Assembly: GCF_003226325.1 (NCBI RefSeq)
Contig: NZ_PDOD01000001.1
Location: 1,178,001-1,242,000, forward strand
Source of the DNA: Salipaludibacillus keqinensis
GTDB taxonomy: Bacteria > Bacillota > Bacilli > Bacillales > Salisediminibacteriaceae
Direction of reading: 5' to 3'
Length of the DNA stretch: 64,000 bases
Part shown: one piece after another, positions 51,249-59,873 of the stretch
How positions within the stretch are numbered: position 1 is the first letter of the stretch
Layout of the letters: each line of letters opens with the position of its first letter
Made by a program: the position numbers and the translations under genes
The notes under the pieces: generated by a model
Seen by the model: the letters and a program-made list of their open reading frames with translations, nothing else
Told to the model about the DNA's origin: nothing
Databases searched by the model: none

Positions 51249-54200
51249 GACCGATAGAATTGACTATACAAGGACTGCATAGCTTTCGAGAGAAGCAAGT
51301 GGTAGACTTTGCTGCTCTTTGCGAAGGAGGCGTGTTTGGCATCTTCGGTCCTACTGGCAGTGGGAAATCGTCTATTTTAGACGCCATGACGCTATCCTTG
51401 TATGGAAAAGTGGAGCGAGCTCCAAGCAATACGCAAGGCATATTAAATCATGCTGAAGATCAATTGGGAGTCTCCTTTACTTTTTCACTTGGAAGAGGAG
51501 AGAGAGAGAACCGATATAAAGTAGAGAGAACATTTAAAAGGGTGAAAGAGGACGGGCTTCGCCAGGCTACTGCAAGATTTATAGATTTAACTGGGGACGC
51601 TTCTGTTGTAGCAGATAAAGCGGGGGATGTCACTCGTGAGGTAGAGTCTTTGTTAGGGTTATCTATCGATGATTTTACTCGGGCCGTTGTACTTCCTCAA
51701 GGGAAGTTCTCAGAATTCTTGTCATTAAAAGGGACGGAACGCCGACAAATGCTTCAAAGGCTATTTCACTTAGAAAAATACGGAGATGAATTAAATTACA
51801 AGCTTCGTCGTAGATTGACTGCTGCTAATCATCAAAAAGAGTTAATTGAAAAAGAGCAGGCGGGGCTGGGAGAAGCCTCTAATGAAGCAGTGGAAAGCGC
51901 CAAACTAAAGGTAAGCCATTTAAGAGATAGTATTACTAAACAAGAATCCACAGTTGAATATGAACAAGAGCAGTATGATCAAGCAAAACAATGGCGTGAG
52001 TGGTCTTTGCAACTGCAATCGGTTATGAAGGAACAAAATGAATTAAAGAAAATGAAAGAAGAGATCGAAAATAGAAAAAGCGACATTCGTAAAGCTTCAG
52101 AAGCGAATGTTTTATATCCTTATGTACAGGAAGTGACAGAAAGTAAGCAACAAATAAATATCTGGAAAGTAAAAGAATCGCAATCAAAAGAATTAGTTTC
52201 TAAGATAGAAAAAGATCTAATCAGCTCTAAATCAGAATACGAAAGAGCGGTCAAAGAGCAGCAATCTCTTCAACTTCCATTGGAAATGAAAGTAGAAAAA
52301 CTGAATCAAATGAAAGCAAAGACAGAAGAATTGACGAAACGTAAATCCGATGCATCGCGAATCAACGAAAGATTACAGTCATTATCTAAACAAATTGAAA
52401 AGCTGAAGATAGAACAAGATGAAGCAAAAAGAAAGCGATCTAAATATGAAGAAGGCCAAAATCACTTAAAACGTCAATTATCTTCTGTTAATCCGAATTC
52501 AGAAGAAAAAAAACAAATGCAGAAAGCTACTGATCACAAGCATAAAGTTCGGAGTTTAGAAGACAACATAGCTGAATTGTCGAGACAGGAAGAAAGCCTA
52601 AAAAAAGAAAAACAAACATTAACTAGTCAATGGAAGACTGTTCAAGCTGAACTTGAACGGAAACAGCAACATTTGAATAACCGATTCATTCAAGTGAACC
52701 GCTGGTATAACCTCATTATGGAAAAAAAGAATATGTTGCATAAAGTGGTGAAGGGTGTAGAAAGGATCAAAGCTGAACAAGATACTTTACGCCTAGAGCG
52801 TGCTGCCCATGATCTGAGAAAAACGTTAAAAGATGGGCAACCATGTCCTGTTTGTGGCACCTCTCATCAAGAACATAGTGGAGTACAAGTGGGAGCCTTA
52901 GAAAAAGATCTTTCTGACCATTTCCGCAAAGAGGAAACGTTGAAAGAGCAAGAGCAACAAGCTCAAAAACTTGAGAAATCCATGGACGAAGTTGTTTGGA
53001 AACTAAATCAGACAGCAAGGCATTCTCCCGTTAAACCTGAATTGACAAGTGAAGAAGATAACATGATAGATGATCAATTAGAATTACCCCCTATCTCGGA
53101 TGAATCCTTTTCTCATCAATGGGAAAACTGGTCAGAACAATGGAACAAAGAGCACGAAGCCATCGAGAAACTATTAAATCATTGGGAGAATGAAGTAAAC
53201 GAATGGTCAACTTCTAAAGAAGAGCTAAATAAATTAGATCTTGTTATAAAACAGCTAGACAATCGTTTAAATGAACTATTAGAGGACAAAAAGGACAAGT
53301 CTCAGTTACTCGAAAAAGAATTAACCCTTTGGCAAGAACAATTTCCGAACATACCTTACAATCAGGTTGACCAATTGGCAGAAGAAATTCGAAGTCGTGA
53401 AGAACAATCAGATGAGCTAAGGCAAAGAATAGAGAAAAGTATCCCAATTATTGAGGGAATTTCTCTTAAACGTGATGAATTAAATGACGAACTTCAGCAA
53501 GCTTTAGTCGATCGCTCTAAGTATGAATCTGAACACAACGAGCGTATGAATACGATAAAAGATATGGAGAAGGAAATTCACGAAATTACGGAAGGAAAAG
53601 ATTTAGATCAACTTGTTGAGTCATACAAAACAAAGCTAACAGCTATTAACAAAGATGTAACAGAATCGAACAAAAGGCTTGAAGAAACAGAAAAGAGAAT
53701 GAAGTTGGCTGAGATCGAGTCGGCAGAGTCTACTCACTCTTTTCAAGAAGCCCTTAATCGTTTTGAACGTTCAGTTTCCCGTTGGGACGAACAAATAAAA
53801 GATTCATTTTTCAACGAAATTACGGAAGTTGAAAGTTGGAAGACAGACCTTTCCCTAATTGATGAATGGGAAGAAGAAGTGTCTTTATTTGAGAACAAAC
53901 AAAGAGATGTTTCTATAAAACAAAAGCAACTTCAACAACAACTAAAAAGGGGGGACTTGTCAGAAAATGCTTTCTCTGAAATAGAGAAGAGTTACCGACT
54001 AGCTAAAAAAGAGTTAGAACAATTGCGTACAGATTTAGGAGCGGCCAAGCATCATTTAGATGAAATCTTGAAGAGAGCTGCGAGATATGAAGAATTGGAA
54101 AAGGAAAGACTTGAGTTTGAAACGCTACATGGAAAACTAAATAAACTAGACAAAGTATTCAGGGGGAAAGAATTTGTAGAGTTTATCGCAGAAGAACAAC

Positions 54201-54637
54201 TTATCCAAGTGAGCCGACTAGCTTCTGAGAGATTAAGAGTATTAACGAGAGGTCGTTATGCTATCGAAGTTGATTCAAACGGCGGGTTTATTATGAGAGA
54301 TGACGCCAATGGCGGTATTAAGAGACCTGTAACAACGTTGTCTGGAGGAGAAACATTTCTTACCTCTCTTGCATTAGCTCTTTCTTTATCTGCTTCCATT
54401 CAATTAAGAGGGGAGCATGCTCTAGAATTCTTCTTTCTAGATGAAGGGTTTGGTACTTTGGATCCTGAGTTATTAGAAACTGTTGTTACAGCGCTAGAGC
54501 ACCTCCATACAGATCAACTTTCAGTAGGTGTGATTAGTCATGTGCCAGAATTAAAAGAAAGGTTACCGAGAAAACTCATGGTTACTCAAGCTGAATCAGG
54601 AGGCAGAGGAAGTCGAATTTCCTTGGAAGAACTTTAA
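51245..54637 (+). CDS. sbcC: Exonuclease SbcCD subunit C (Rad50-type ATPase)
   Basis: 1130 residues. N-terminal Walker A 'GPTGSGKSSILDAM' (about 36-49) and Q-loop 'VVLPQGKFSEFL', then two very long coiled-coil arms (~190-1000) around a zinc hook CPVC near residue 537 ('GQPCPVCGTSH'). The C-terminal part has the ABC signature 'TLSGGETFLTSLALAL', Walker B 'FFLDEGFGTLD' and 'ISHVPELKERL'. Structural ATPase partner of SbcD in end processing. Last gene of the repair operon, followed by a strong terminator. Confidence 0.96.
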   Translation: MRPIELTIQGLHSFREKQVVDFAALCEGGVFGIFGPTGSGKSSILDAMTLSLYGKVERAPSNTQGILNHAEDQLGVSFTFSLGRGERENRYKVERTFKRVKEDGLRQATARFIDLTGDASVVADKAGDVTREVESLLGLSIDDFTRAVVLPQGKFSEFLSLKGTERRQMLQRLFHLEKYGDELNYKLRRRLTAANHQKELIEKEQAGLGEASNEAVESAKLKVSHLRDSITKQESTVEYEQEQYDQAKQWREWSLQLQSVMKEQNELKKMKEEIENRKSDIRKASEANVLYPYVQEVTESKQQINIWKVKESQSKELVSKIEKDLISSKSEYERAVKEQQSLQLPLEMKVEKLNQMKAKTEELTKRKSDASRINERLQSLSKQIEKLKIEQDEAKRKRSKYEEGQNHLKRQLSSVNPNSEEKKQMQKATDHKHKVRSLEDNIAELSRQEESLKKEKQTLTSQWKTVQAELERKQQHLNNRFIQVNRWYNLIMEKKNMLHKVVKGVERIKAEQDTLRLERAAHDLRKTLKDGQPCPVCGTSHQEHSGVQVGALEKDLSDHFRKEETLKEQEQQAQKLEKSMDEVVWKLNQTARHSPVKPELTSEEDNMIDDQLELPPISDESFSHQWENWSEQWNKEHEAIEKLLNHWENEVNEWSTSKEELNKLDLVIKQLDNRLNELLEDKKDKSQLLEKELTLWQEQFPNIPYNQVDQLAEEIRSREEQSDELRQRIEKSIPIIEGISLKRDELNDELQQALVDRSKYESEHNERMNTIKDMEKEIHEITEGKDLDQLVESYKTKLTAINKDVTESNKRLEETEKRMKLAEIESAESTHSFQEALNRFERSVSRWDEQIKDSFFNEITEVESWKTDLSLIDEWEEEVSLFENKQRDVSIKQKQLQQQLKRGDLSENAFSEIEKSYRLAKKELEQLRTDLGAAKHHLDEILKRAARYEELEKERLEFETLHGKLNKLDKVFRGKEFVEFIAEEQLIQVSRLASERLRVLTRGRYAIEVDSNGGFIMRDDANGGIKRPVTTLSGGETFLTSLALALSLSASIQLRGEHALEFFFLDEGFGTLDPELLETVVTALEHLHTDQLSVGVISHVPELKERLPRKLMVTQAESGGRGSRISLEEL

Positions 54638-54659
54638 AATAGTTTGTGAATTTTAATGT

Positions 54660-54696
54660 CTCAAAGCTTATCGTAATAAGCTTTGAGATTTTTTTG
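54660..54696 (+). terminator. Terminator of addBA-sbcDC
   Basis: CTCAAAGCTTAT-cgta-ATAAGCTTTGAG perfect 12-bp stem followed by ATTTTTTT. Confidence 0.92.
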
Positions 54697-54729
54697 TCAA
54701 ATTAACAGGATAAATTTTCAAAAAAAGGG

Positions 54730-54782
54730 TTGCATTTTATTCTATCTGTTATACAATACATTACATAATACTTTCTGTATTA
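54730..54782 (+). promoter_or_regulatory. Promoter and dyad upstream of the aceB remnant and aceA
   Basis: TTGCAT (54730-54735), 16 bases, TACAAT (54752-54757). A dyad TAATAC-tttct-GTATTA (54766-54782) covers the expected start of transcription and may be an operator for a glyoxylate-bypass regulator. This promoter should drive aceA through the broken aceB. Confidence 0.55.
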
Positions 54783-54809
54783 CAACAGTAAAGAGGAGGA
54801 TGATTCATC

Positions 54810-55159
54810 ATGCTAAAGATTACTTTTATGGAACGTCCTCCAAAAAATTGTAATTTTCTTTTGAGAAAGGAGCGATCGTTTTTTGAAAGATCTCCCTAAA
54901 CGCTATGGAGACGAGCGAAATCAATTGTTGCAACTAAAGAAAGATAGGCAAGCTGAAAGCGGTGGAGGATTGCTTCCTCATTACTTAACTGAAACAAAAC
55001 ATATTCGAGTGTAAGATTGGCAGATTGTATCTATCCCAGACGATATTGGAGACCGTCGTGTGGAAATGATTTGGCCTAACAGTAATGAAAGAGAAATTGT
55101 AGGAATTTATGATGATTCCAGCTTATGAAAAAGTGATTAAACTAAAGGAGAGGGTTTAA
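54810..55159 (+). pseudogene. aceB: Malate synthase (aceB) remnant, frameshifted and internally deleted
   Basis: A start codon with AAGAGGAGG at 54810 opens a frame that stops after 29 codons. Downstream, other frames encode the N-terminal region of malate synthase A: 'FEKGAIVF', then after a T6 run (54879-54884) in another frame 'LKDLPKRYGDERNQLL', 'DRQAESGGGLLPHYL', 'TETKHIRV', a TAA at 55012-55014, and 'DWQIVSIPDDIGDRRVEM'. The motif ETKHIRxxDW...DRRVEI is diagnostic. All catalytic regions are gone; a short 'IPAYEKV' stretch just before aceA may be the original C-terminus, implying an internal deletion of about 1.3 kb. Cannot give an active enzyme. Confidence 0.85.
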
Positions 55160-56440
55160 ATGAAAAAAGAAGAGATGATTAAACAACTAAGCAGCACGTG
55201 GAAGAGTGAGCGATTTAAAGGAGTGGAAAGGCCTTATTCTGAAGAAGATGTCTACAAATTATCTGGATCTATTCAGCCAGAACATACATTAGCTAAAAGG
55301 GGTGCCGAGAAGCTATGGAGTTTGCTTCATGAAGAGGACTATATTGCAGCTCTAGGAGCATTAACAGGGAATCAAGCAGTGCAGCAAGTTAAAGCAGGGC
55401 TTAAAGCTATTTATTTGAGCGGCTGGCAAGTAGCTGCAGACGCAAATATTTCGGGGCATATGTATCCAGATCAGAGTCTCTATCCTGCAAATAGCGTTCC
55501 TCATGTTGTGAAACGAATTAATCAAGCGTTGATGAGAGCCGATCAAATAGAACATAGTGAAGGAGGAGCAAAAAGAGATTGGTTTGCTCCAATTATCGCA
55601 GATGCCGAAGCAGGTTTCGGAGGACAGCTGAATGTATTTGAATTAATGAAAGGAATGATTGAAGCGGGCGCGGCTGCTGTTCATTTCGAGGATCAACTTT
55701 CATCCGAAAAGAAATGTGGCCATTTAGGGGGGAAAGTATTGCTCCCTACCCAACAAGCTGTAAAGAATTTAATTTCTGCTAGATTAGCTGCTGATGTATC
55801 AGGTGTACCTACAGTCATCATTGCTCGGACTGACGCTAATGCTGCAAATTTAATTACAAGTGATATTGATGCAAACGATCATGAATTTATTTATGGCGAA
55901 CGAACTACCGAAGGTTTTTATCGGACAAAGGCGGGAATTGATCAAGCAATTAGTCGTGGATTAGCCTATGCGCCTTATGCAGATCTCATTTGGTGTGAGA
56001 CATCTGAACCGAATTTAGAAGAAGCGAAGCTATTTGCAGAAGCTATTCATGAACGGTATCCTGAAAAATTGTTAGCTTATAATTGTTCTCCGTCATTTAA
56101 CTGGAAAAAGAAACTAGATGACGTCACTATCGCAAAGTTTCAAAAAGAGTTAGGTAAGATGGGTTACAAATTTCAATTCGTTACTCTTGCAGGGTTCCAT
56201 GCCCTTAACCATAGTATGTTTGAATTAGCTAAAGGATATCTTGAAAGCGGTATGACAGCGTATTCAAAGCTACAAGAAGCAGAATTTATAAGTGAAAATG
56301 ATGGTTATTCAGCGACGAAACATCAACGTGAAGTAGGAACAGGTTATTTTGACGCAGTTTCAACCGTTGTGTCGGGAGGAACGTCTTCAACAACAGCACT
56401 AAAAGGATCAACAGAAGAAGAACAGTTTACAACGACATGA
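55160..56440 (+). CDS. aceA: Isocitrate lyase
   Basis: 426 residues, ATG after AAAGGAGAG, directly abutting the aceB remnant. Cleaves isocitrate to glyoxylate and succinate. The catalytic loop 'KKCGHLGGK' (186-194) is intact, as are '[10 protein letters not shown]', 'ADAEAGFGG' and 'YNCSPSFNW', the ICL family signatures. It was originally the second gene of an aceBA operon. With no malate synthase beside it, glyoxylate must be handled by an enzyme encoded elsewhere (for example malate synthase G) or the shunt is incomplete. A strong terminator follows. Confidence 0.96.
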   Translation: MKKEEMIKQLSSTWKSERFKGVERPYSEEDVYKLSGSIQPEHTLAKRGAEKLWSLLHEEDYIAALGALTGNQAVQQVKAGLKAIYLSGWQVAADANISGHMYPDQSLYPANSVPHVVKRINQALMRADQIEHSEGGAKRDWFAPIIADAEAGFGGQLNVFELMKGMIEAGAAAVHFEDQLSSEKKCGHLGGKVLLPTQQAVKNLISARLAADVSGVPTVIIARTDANAANLITSDIDANDHEFIYGERTTEGFYRTKAGIDQAISRGLAYAPYADLIWCETSEPNLEEAKLFAEAIHERYPEKLLAYNCSPSFNWKKKLDDVTIAKFQKELGKMGYKFQFVTLAGFHALNHSMFELAKGYLESGMTAYSKLQEAEFISENDGYSATKHQREVGTGYFDAVSTVVSGGTSSTTALKGSTEEEQFTTT

Positions 56441-56447
56441 TTTCATT

Positions 56448-56480
56448 ACACCCTCGCATTAGCGAGGGTGTTTTATATTT
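56448..56480 (+). terminator. Terminator of aceA
   Basis: ACACCCTCGC-atta-GCGAGGGTGT perfect stem with a T-rich tail, eight bases after the stop. Confidence 0.92.
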
Positions 56481-56614
56481 GTGTTCATAAAATGGACGTG
56501 AATTTGGCAATATATTTAAATGTCATTAGTTTGACACCAAATTTCGATTTCAGTTGGTTATAATAAATATAGAAAATAACGACGAGCAAGTTGTATTGAA
56601 GGGGGGAGATCATA

Positions 56615-56935
56615 ATGATTTACTACGTTTTAACTGAAAATCAATGGGAGTTGGCCAAACAAGATGACGAGTACTGGCCAGATGACTTTGATGAGATAGG
56701 TTATATCCCTTGTGCTAATCCTGGACAATTAAAAGACCTAGTCAACGAGCTAATGCTCTTTGGTGAACCCTTAATCTTATTAACTATTGATACTAATAAA
56801 TTAGAAAGTGTGATTATCTATGAAGATGTCCATGAATCTGGGATTATGTCACCACACATATATGGGTATATAAACATAGACGCTATCACTGGTTCAGAAC
56901 GATATCAACCGGTACCCCGTTCATTGCCTTCTTAG
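56615..56935 (+). CDS. DUF952 family protein
   Basis: 106 residues, ATG after GGGGGGAG. The layout fits DUF952: N-terminal 'IYYVLTENQWELAK', 'IGYIPCANPGQL' (where many members have GFIHCS), 'LILLTIDTNKL' and a closing 'ESGIMSPHIYGYINIDAI' (usual 'FPHLYGPLPLDAV'). The fold is related to small ADP-ribosyl/RNA-binding-like beta proteins; function unknown. Acidic, soluble, single-gene unit with its own terminator. Confidence 0.72.
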   Translation: MIYYVLTENQWELAKQDDEYWPDDFDEIGYIPCANPGQLKDLVNELMLFGEPLILLTIDTNKLESVIIYEDVHESGIMSPHIYGYINIDAITGSERYQPVPRSLPS

Positions 56936-56954
56936 CTTCTATCATTCTCTTGAA

Positions 56955-56984
56955 GCGCTGCTCTTTTTATGAGTAGCGTTTTTT
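56955..56984 (+). terminator. Terminator of the DUF952 gene
   Basis: CGCTGCTC-tttttat-GAGTAGCG stem with one G/T pair and a T6 tail. Confidence 0.85.
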
Positions 56985-57211
56985 GTATTAAAATTAATAA
57001 ACATAAATAGAGTTAAAGAAAAGGTAAAAGCAGTGGACTATGATGAAAGAAACTACGCACATTATGGTCCTATATTCACTTTAAGAAAAACTAGAATTCA
57101 TATGTATGTGTAAAACTATCATCTAAATTCATAAGAATTATTTCACATAGTACGTTCATCATGTTAAAATTCAGATAATTAGCAATTTTCAATATAAAAG
57201 GGAGGGAAAAG

Positions 57212-58957
57212 ATGAGAACTTCGATTGAATGGATGGTTGGAGGTCAGCAAGGGGAGGGTATTGATTCTACAGGGGAGTTATTTGCACGCACTTTAGTTAG
57301 ATATGGATATTCAGTTTCAACTTACAAACAGTTTATGTCTCGTATTAAAGGAGGACACACAAATTATAAATTAAAAGCTACAATACAACGGAACTATTAC
57401 GCTGGGGATGAAATTGATATTCTCTTGTGCTTAGACAAAGAGTCTCTAGAAAAAAACGAGTCCAACTTATCGAAAGGTGCTTTGATTATCCAAGAAGGTA
57501 CAGTGGAAAATCTTATCAGAAATGAAGAAAAACAGTATGATATTTTTACCGTTCCTTTAAAAAAGCTTGCCTCTGAACTTGGAAATCCTTTAGCGAAAAA
57601 CATGATTGCCATAGGGATTAGCTCAGCACTTGTTGATTTACCAAAAGAGTTGTTAAATCATTTTATTTCAGAGATCTTCGAGAAAAAAGGAGAAGAAGTC
57701 ATTAGAACCAATATTCAGGCTGTGGCGAAAGGCTATGAATTAACAACCAATTTTCTATCACATCTTGTTTCACCTCTAGAAAAAGCTGACCTTAAAGATC
57801 AACTCTTCATGTCTGGAAATGAAGCTACTGCATTTGGGAGTTTGATGGCAGGATGCAGGTTTTTAAGTGCTTATCCAATTACGCCAGCAAGTGAAATTAT
57901 GGAATGGCTTGCAAAAGAACTTCCTGCAGTGGGCGGGACAGTTATGCAAGTTGAAGATGAGATAGCGGGGATTTGTTTAGCTATTGGAGCAAATTACAGT
58001 GGTGTCAGAGCAATGACAAGCACTTCAGGACCCGGAATAAGTTTGAAAACAGAAGCGATTGGGATGGCAGGGATGAGCGAAGTGCCTATTGTGATCGTTA
58101 ATTCCCAACGAGGTGGGCCTTCAACTGGGCTTCCGACGAAACATGAACAAAGTGATTTGCAGCATATGATATACGGTACTCATGGGGAAATCCCTAGAAT
58201 CGTCTTGTACCCATCCACAATTGAAGAAGCATTTTATATAGCAGCAGAAAGTTTTAATTTAGCAGAGTATTACCAATGCCCTGTGATTGTTGCTTTAGAT
58301 TTAGGGTTATCCATGAACAAGATGACAGTGCCTTCGTTCAATTCAAAAAGGGTTGAGATTCATCGAGGGAAATTATTAACGGAAGAGGAACTAAAATTGT
58401 ATAAAGAAGACTTTTTCTCCCGCTATCGATTTACCGATGATGGCATTTCTCCACGGCCACTAGTTGGGATGAAAAACGGTTTGCATTTAACAAGTTCAAA
58501 TGAACATGGGGAGGATGGCTATATCACTGAAGATCCGGAATTAAGAATTAAAATGATGCGGAAACGTTTAGAAAAAACGAAAGAGGCTATGATTCAAGAA
58601 CCTTTCAAGCTGCAAAGTTCGACTGGCATTTCCCCTAAAGAAGTTGATATTTTACTAGTAGGTATGGGCTCTACGTTCGGTGCAATCAATGAGGCTATGA
58701 CTAAATTAAATGAACAGGGAAGAGAAACCTATGCCCATCTCCACATTCAACAGCTTTATCCACTCCCCCTCGAACAATTAAGTGATCTATTTGAGAACAA
58801 ACGGATCATTACAATTGAAAATAATTATACGAGCCAATTATTAATATTGTTAAAACAACATTTACCAATTCATAATCAGGCCGAATCTATCGTTCAGTTT
58901 GATGGGAATCCCTTTATGATCAAAACATTGCTCGAGCAAATGAAGAAGGTGGTGTGA
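57212..58957 (+). CDS. korA: 2-oxoacid:ferredoxin oxidoreductase, fused gamma/alpha subunit
   Basis: 581 residues, ATG after GGGAGGG. The first ~185 residues are the gamma domain ('VGGQQGEGIDSTGELFARTL', split at 10-29); from ~195 the alpha, pyrimidine-binding half with 'GNEATAFGSLMAGCRF', 'YPITPASEIMEWL' and 'QVEDEIAGICLAIGANYSG'. With KorB it decarboxylates 2-oxoglutarate (or another 2-oxoacid) to the acyl-CoA, reducing ferredoxin. The substrate cannot be fixed by eye; KorAB of Bacillaceae is usually 2-oxoglutarate-specific. Overlaps the GTG form of the korB start. Confidence 0.9.
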   Translation: MRTSIEWMVGGQQGEGIDSTGELFARTLVRYGYSVSTYKQFMSRIKGGHTNYKLKATIQRNYYAGDEIDILLCLDKESLEKNESNLSKGALIIQEGTVENLIRNEEKQYDIFTVPLKKLASELGNPLAKNMIAIGISSALVDLPKELLNHFISEIFEKKGEEVIRTNIQAVAKGYELTTNFLSHLVSPLEKADLKDQLFMSGNEATAFGSLMAGCRFLSAYPITPASEIMEWLAKELPAVGGTVMQVEDEIAGICLAIGANYSGVRAMTSTSGPGISLKTEAIGMAGMSEVPIVIVNSQRGGPSTGLPTKHEQSDLQHMIYGTHGEIPRIVLYPSTIEEAFYIAAESFNLAEYYQCPVIVALDLGLSMNKMTVPSFNSKRVEIHRGKLLTEEELKLYKEDFFSRYRFTDDGISPRPLVGMKNGLHLTSSNEHGEDGYITEDPELRIKMMRKRLEKTKEAMIQEPFKLQSSTGISPKEVDILLVGMGSTFGAINEAMTKLNEQGRETYAHLHIQQLYPLPLEQLSDLFENKRIITIENNYTSQLLILLKQHLPIHNQAESIVQFDGNPFMIKTLLEQMKKVV

Positions 58958-58959
58958 GT

Positions 58960-59805
58960 ATGGCTACGATGAAAGATTTGCGTGGGGACGCTCCGACTTG
59001 GTGCCCGGGATGTGGTCATTTTAGTATTATGGCAGGGATTCAAAAATCCATGATTGAATTGGGCTATGAGCCACATGAATTCGCTATCATATCAGGAATT
59101 GGATGTTCTGGTAAAGTATCAGAATACATTCGTAGCAATAGCTTTCACACGATTCATGGGCGCTCAGTTCCCATTGCCCAAGGGGTAAAGATGGGTAATC
59201 CGAATTTAAAGGTCATTGCGTCAGGTGGAGACGGTGATGGCTATGGCATAGGTTTAGGTCATTTTGTACACGCTTCCAGAAGAAATATTGATATGTCCTA
59301 TATTGTGATGGACAATAGTATATACGGGCTCACTAAGGGACAGACTTCTCCCCGTAGCGAACATGGGTTTGTAACGAAATCAGCTTCATCTGAAAACAAA
59401 GAATATCCTGTGGATCCCGTTTGTACCTCAATAATTAATGGAGCCACTTTTGTCGCACAAGGATATTCAGGAAATATTAAACAACTCACTCACATCATCA
59501 AACGTGCCATTGAACACCGGGGTTTTTCCCACGTTAACATCTTCAGCCCCTGCGTCACTTTCAACAAGGTCAATACGTATGATTATTATAAGGAAAGACT
59601 CATATCCATTGAGGAGCCATTCCACACGCGAGATGCAGCCATTCAGAGTTTGCGGGAACATCATGGTCTCGTAACTGGTATTTTGTTCGAAGAGCTTAGA
59701 GATGATTATCAAACAAAATTGGGCATTGATTTTGATATGCAATCGGTACAATCTGGTGAAATGGACCATGAGCGACTTACTTTAATGCAAGAAAGATTCA
59801 AGTGA
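58960..59805 (+). CDS. korB: 2-oxoacid:ferredoxin oxidoreductase, beta subunit
   Basis: 281 residues from ATG 58960, with AGGTGG at good spacing; GTG 58954 is in frame but too near the site. TPP-binding subunit: 'WCPGCGHF' (C-x2-C with a further cysteine in 'GIGCSGK' for the 4Fe-4S cluster), 'HGRSVPIAQGVKMGNP', 'GDGDGYGIGLGHF' and 'VMDNSIYGLTKGQTSP' (the GDG...N TPP motif). Completes the KorAB enzyme with the preceding gene. No ferredoxin gene is adjacent. Confidence 0.92.
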   Translation: MATMKDLRGDAPTWCPGCGHFSIMAGIQKSMIELGYEPHEFAIISGIGCSGKVSEYIRSNSFHTIHGRSVPIAQGVKMGNPNLKVIASGGDGDGYGIGLGHFVHASRRNIDMSYIVMDNSIYGLTKGQTSPRSEHGFVTKSASSENKEYPVDPVCTSIINGATFVAQGYSGNIKQLTHIIKRAIEHRGFSHVNIFSPCVTFNKVNTYDYYKERLISIEEPFHTRDAAIQSLREHHGLVTGILFEELRDDYQTKLGIDFDMQSVQSGEMDHERLTLMQERFK

Positions 59806-59821
59806 TATTAGTAATTGAACT

Positions 59822-59864
59822 GAAAAAAAAGAGGTGTCCCTATTTGAAGATTTGAGGGACACCT
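59822..59864 (-). terminator. Terminator of the ABC-F gene
   Basis: Minus strand AGGTGTCCCT-N13-AGGGACACCT followed by CTTTTTTTT. The plus side lacks a T-run, but the stem may also slow korB read-through. Confidence 0.85.
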
Positions 59865-59873
59865 ACGTATAAA

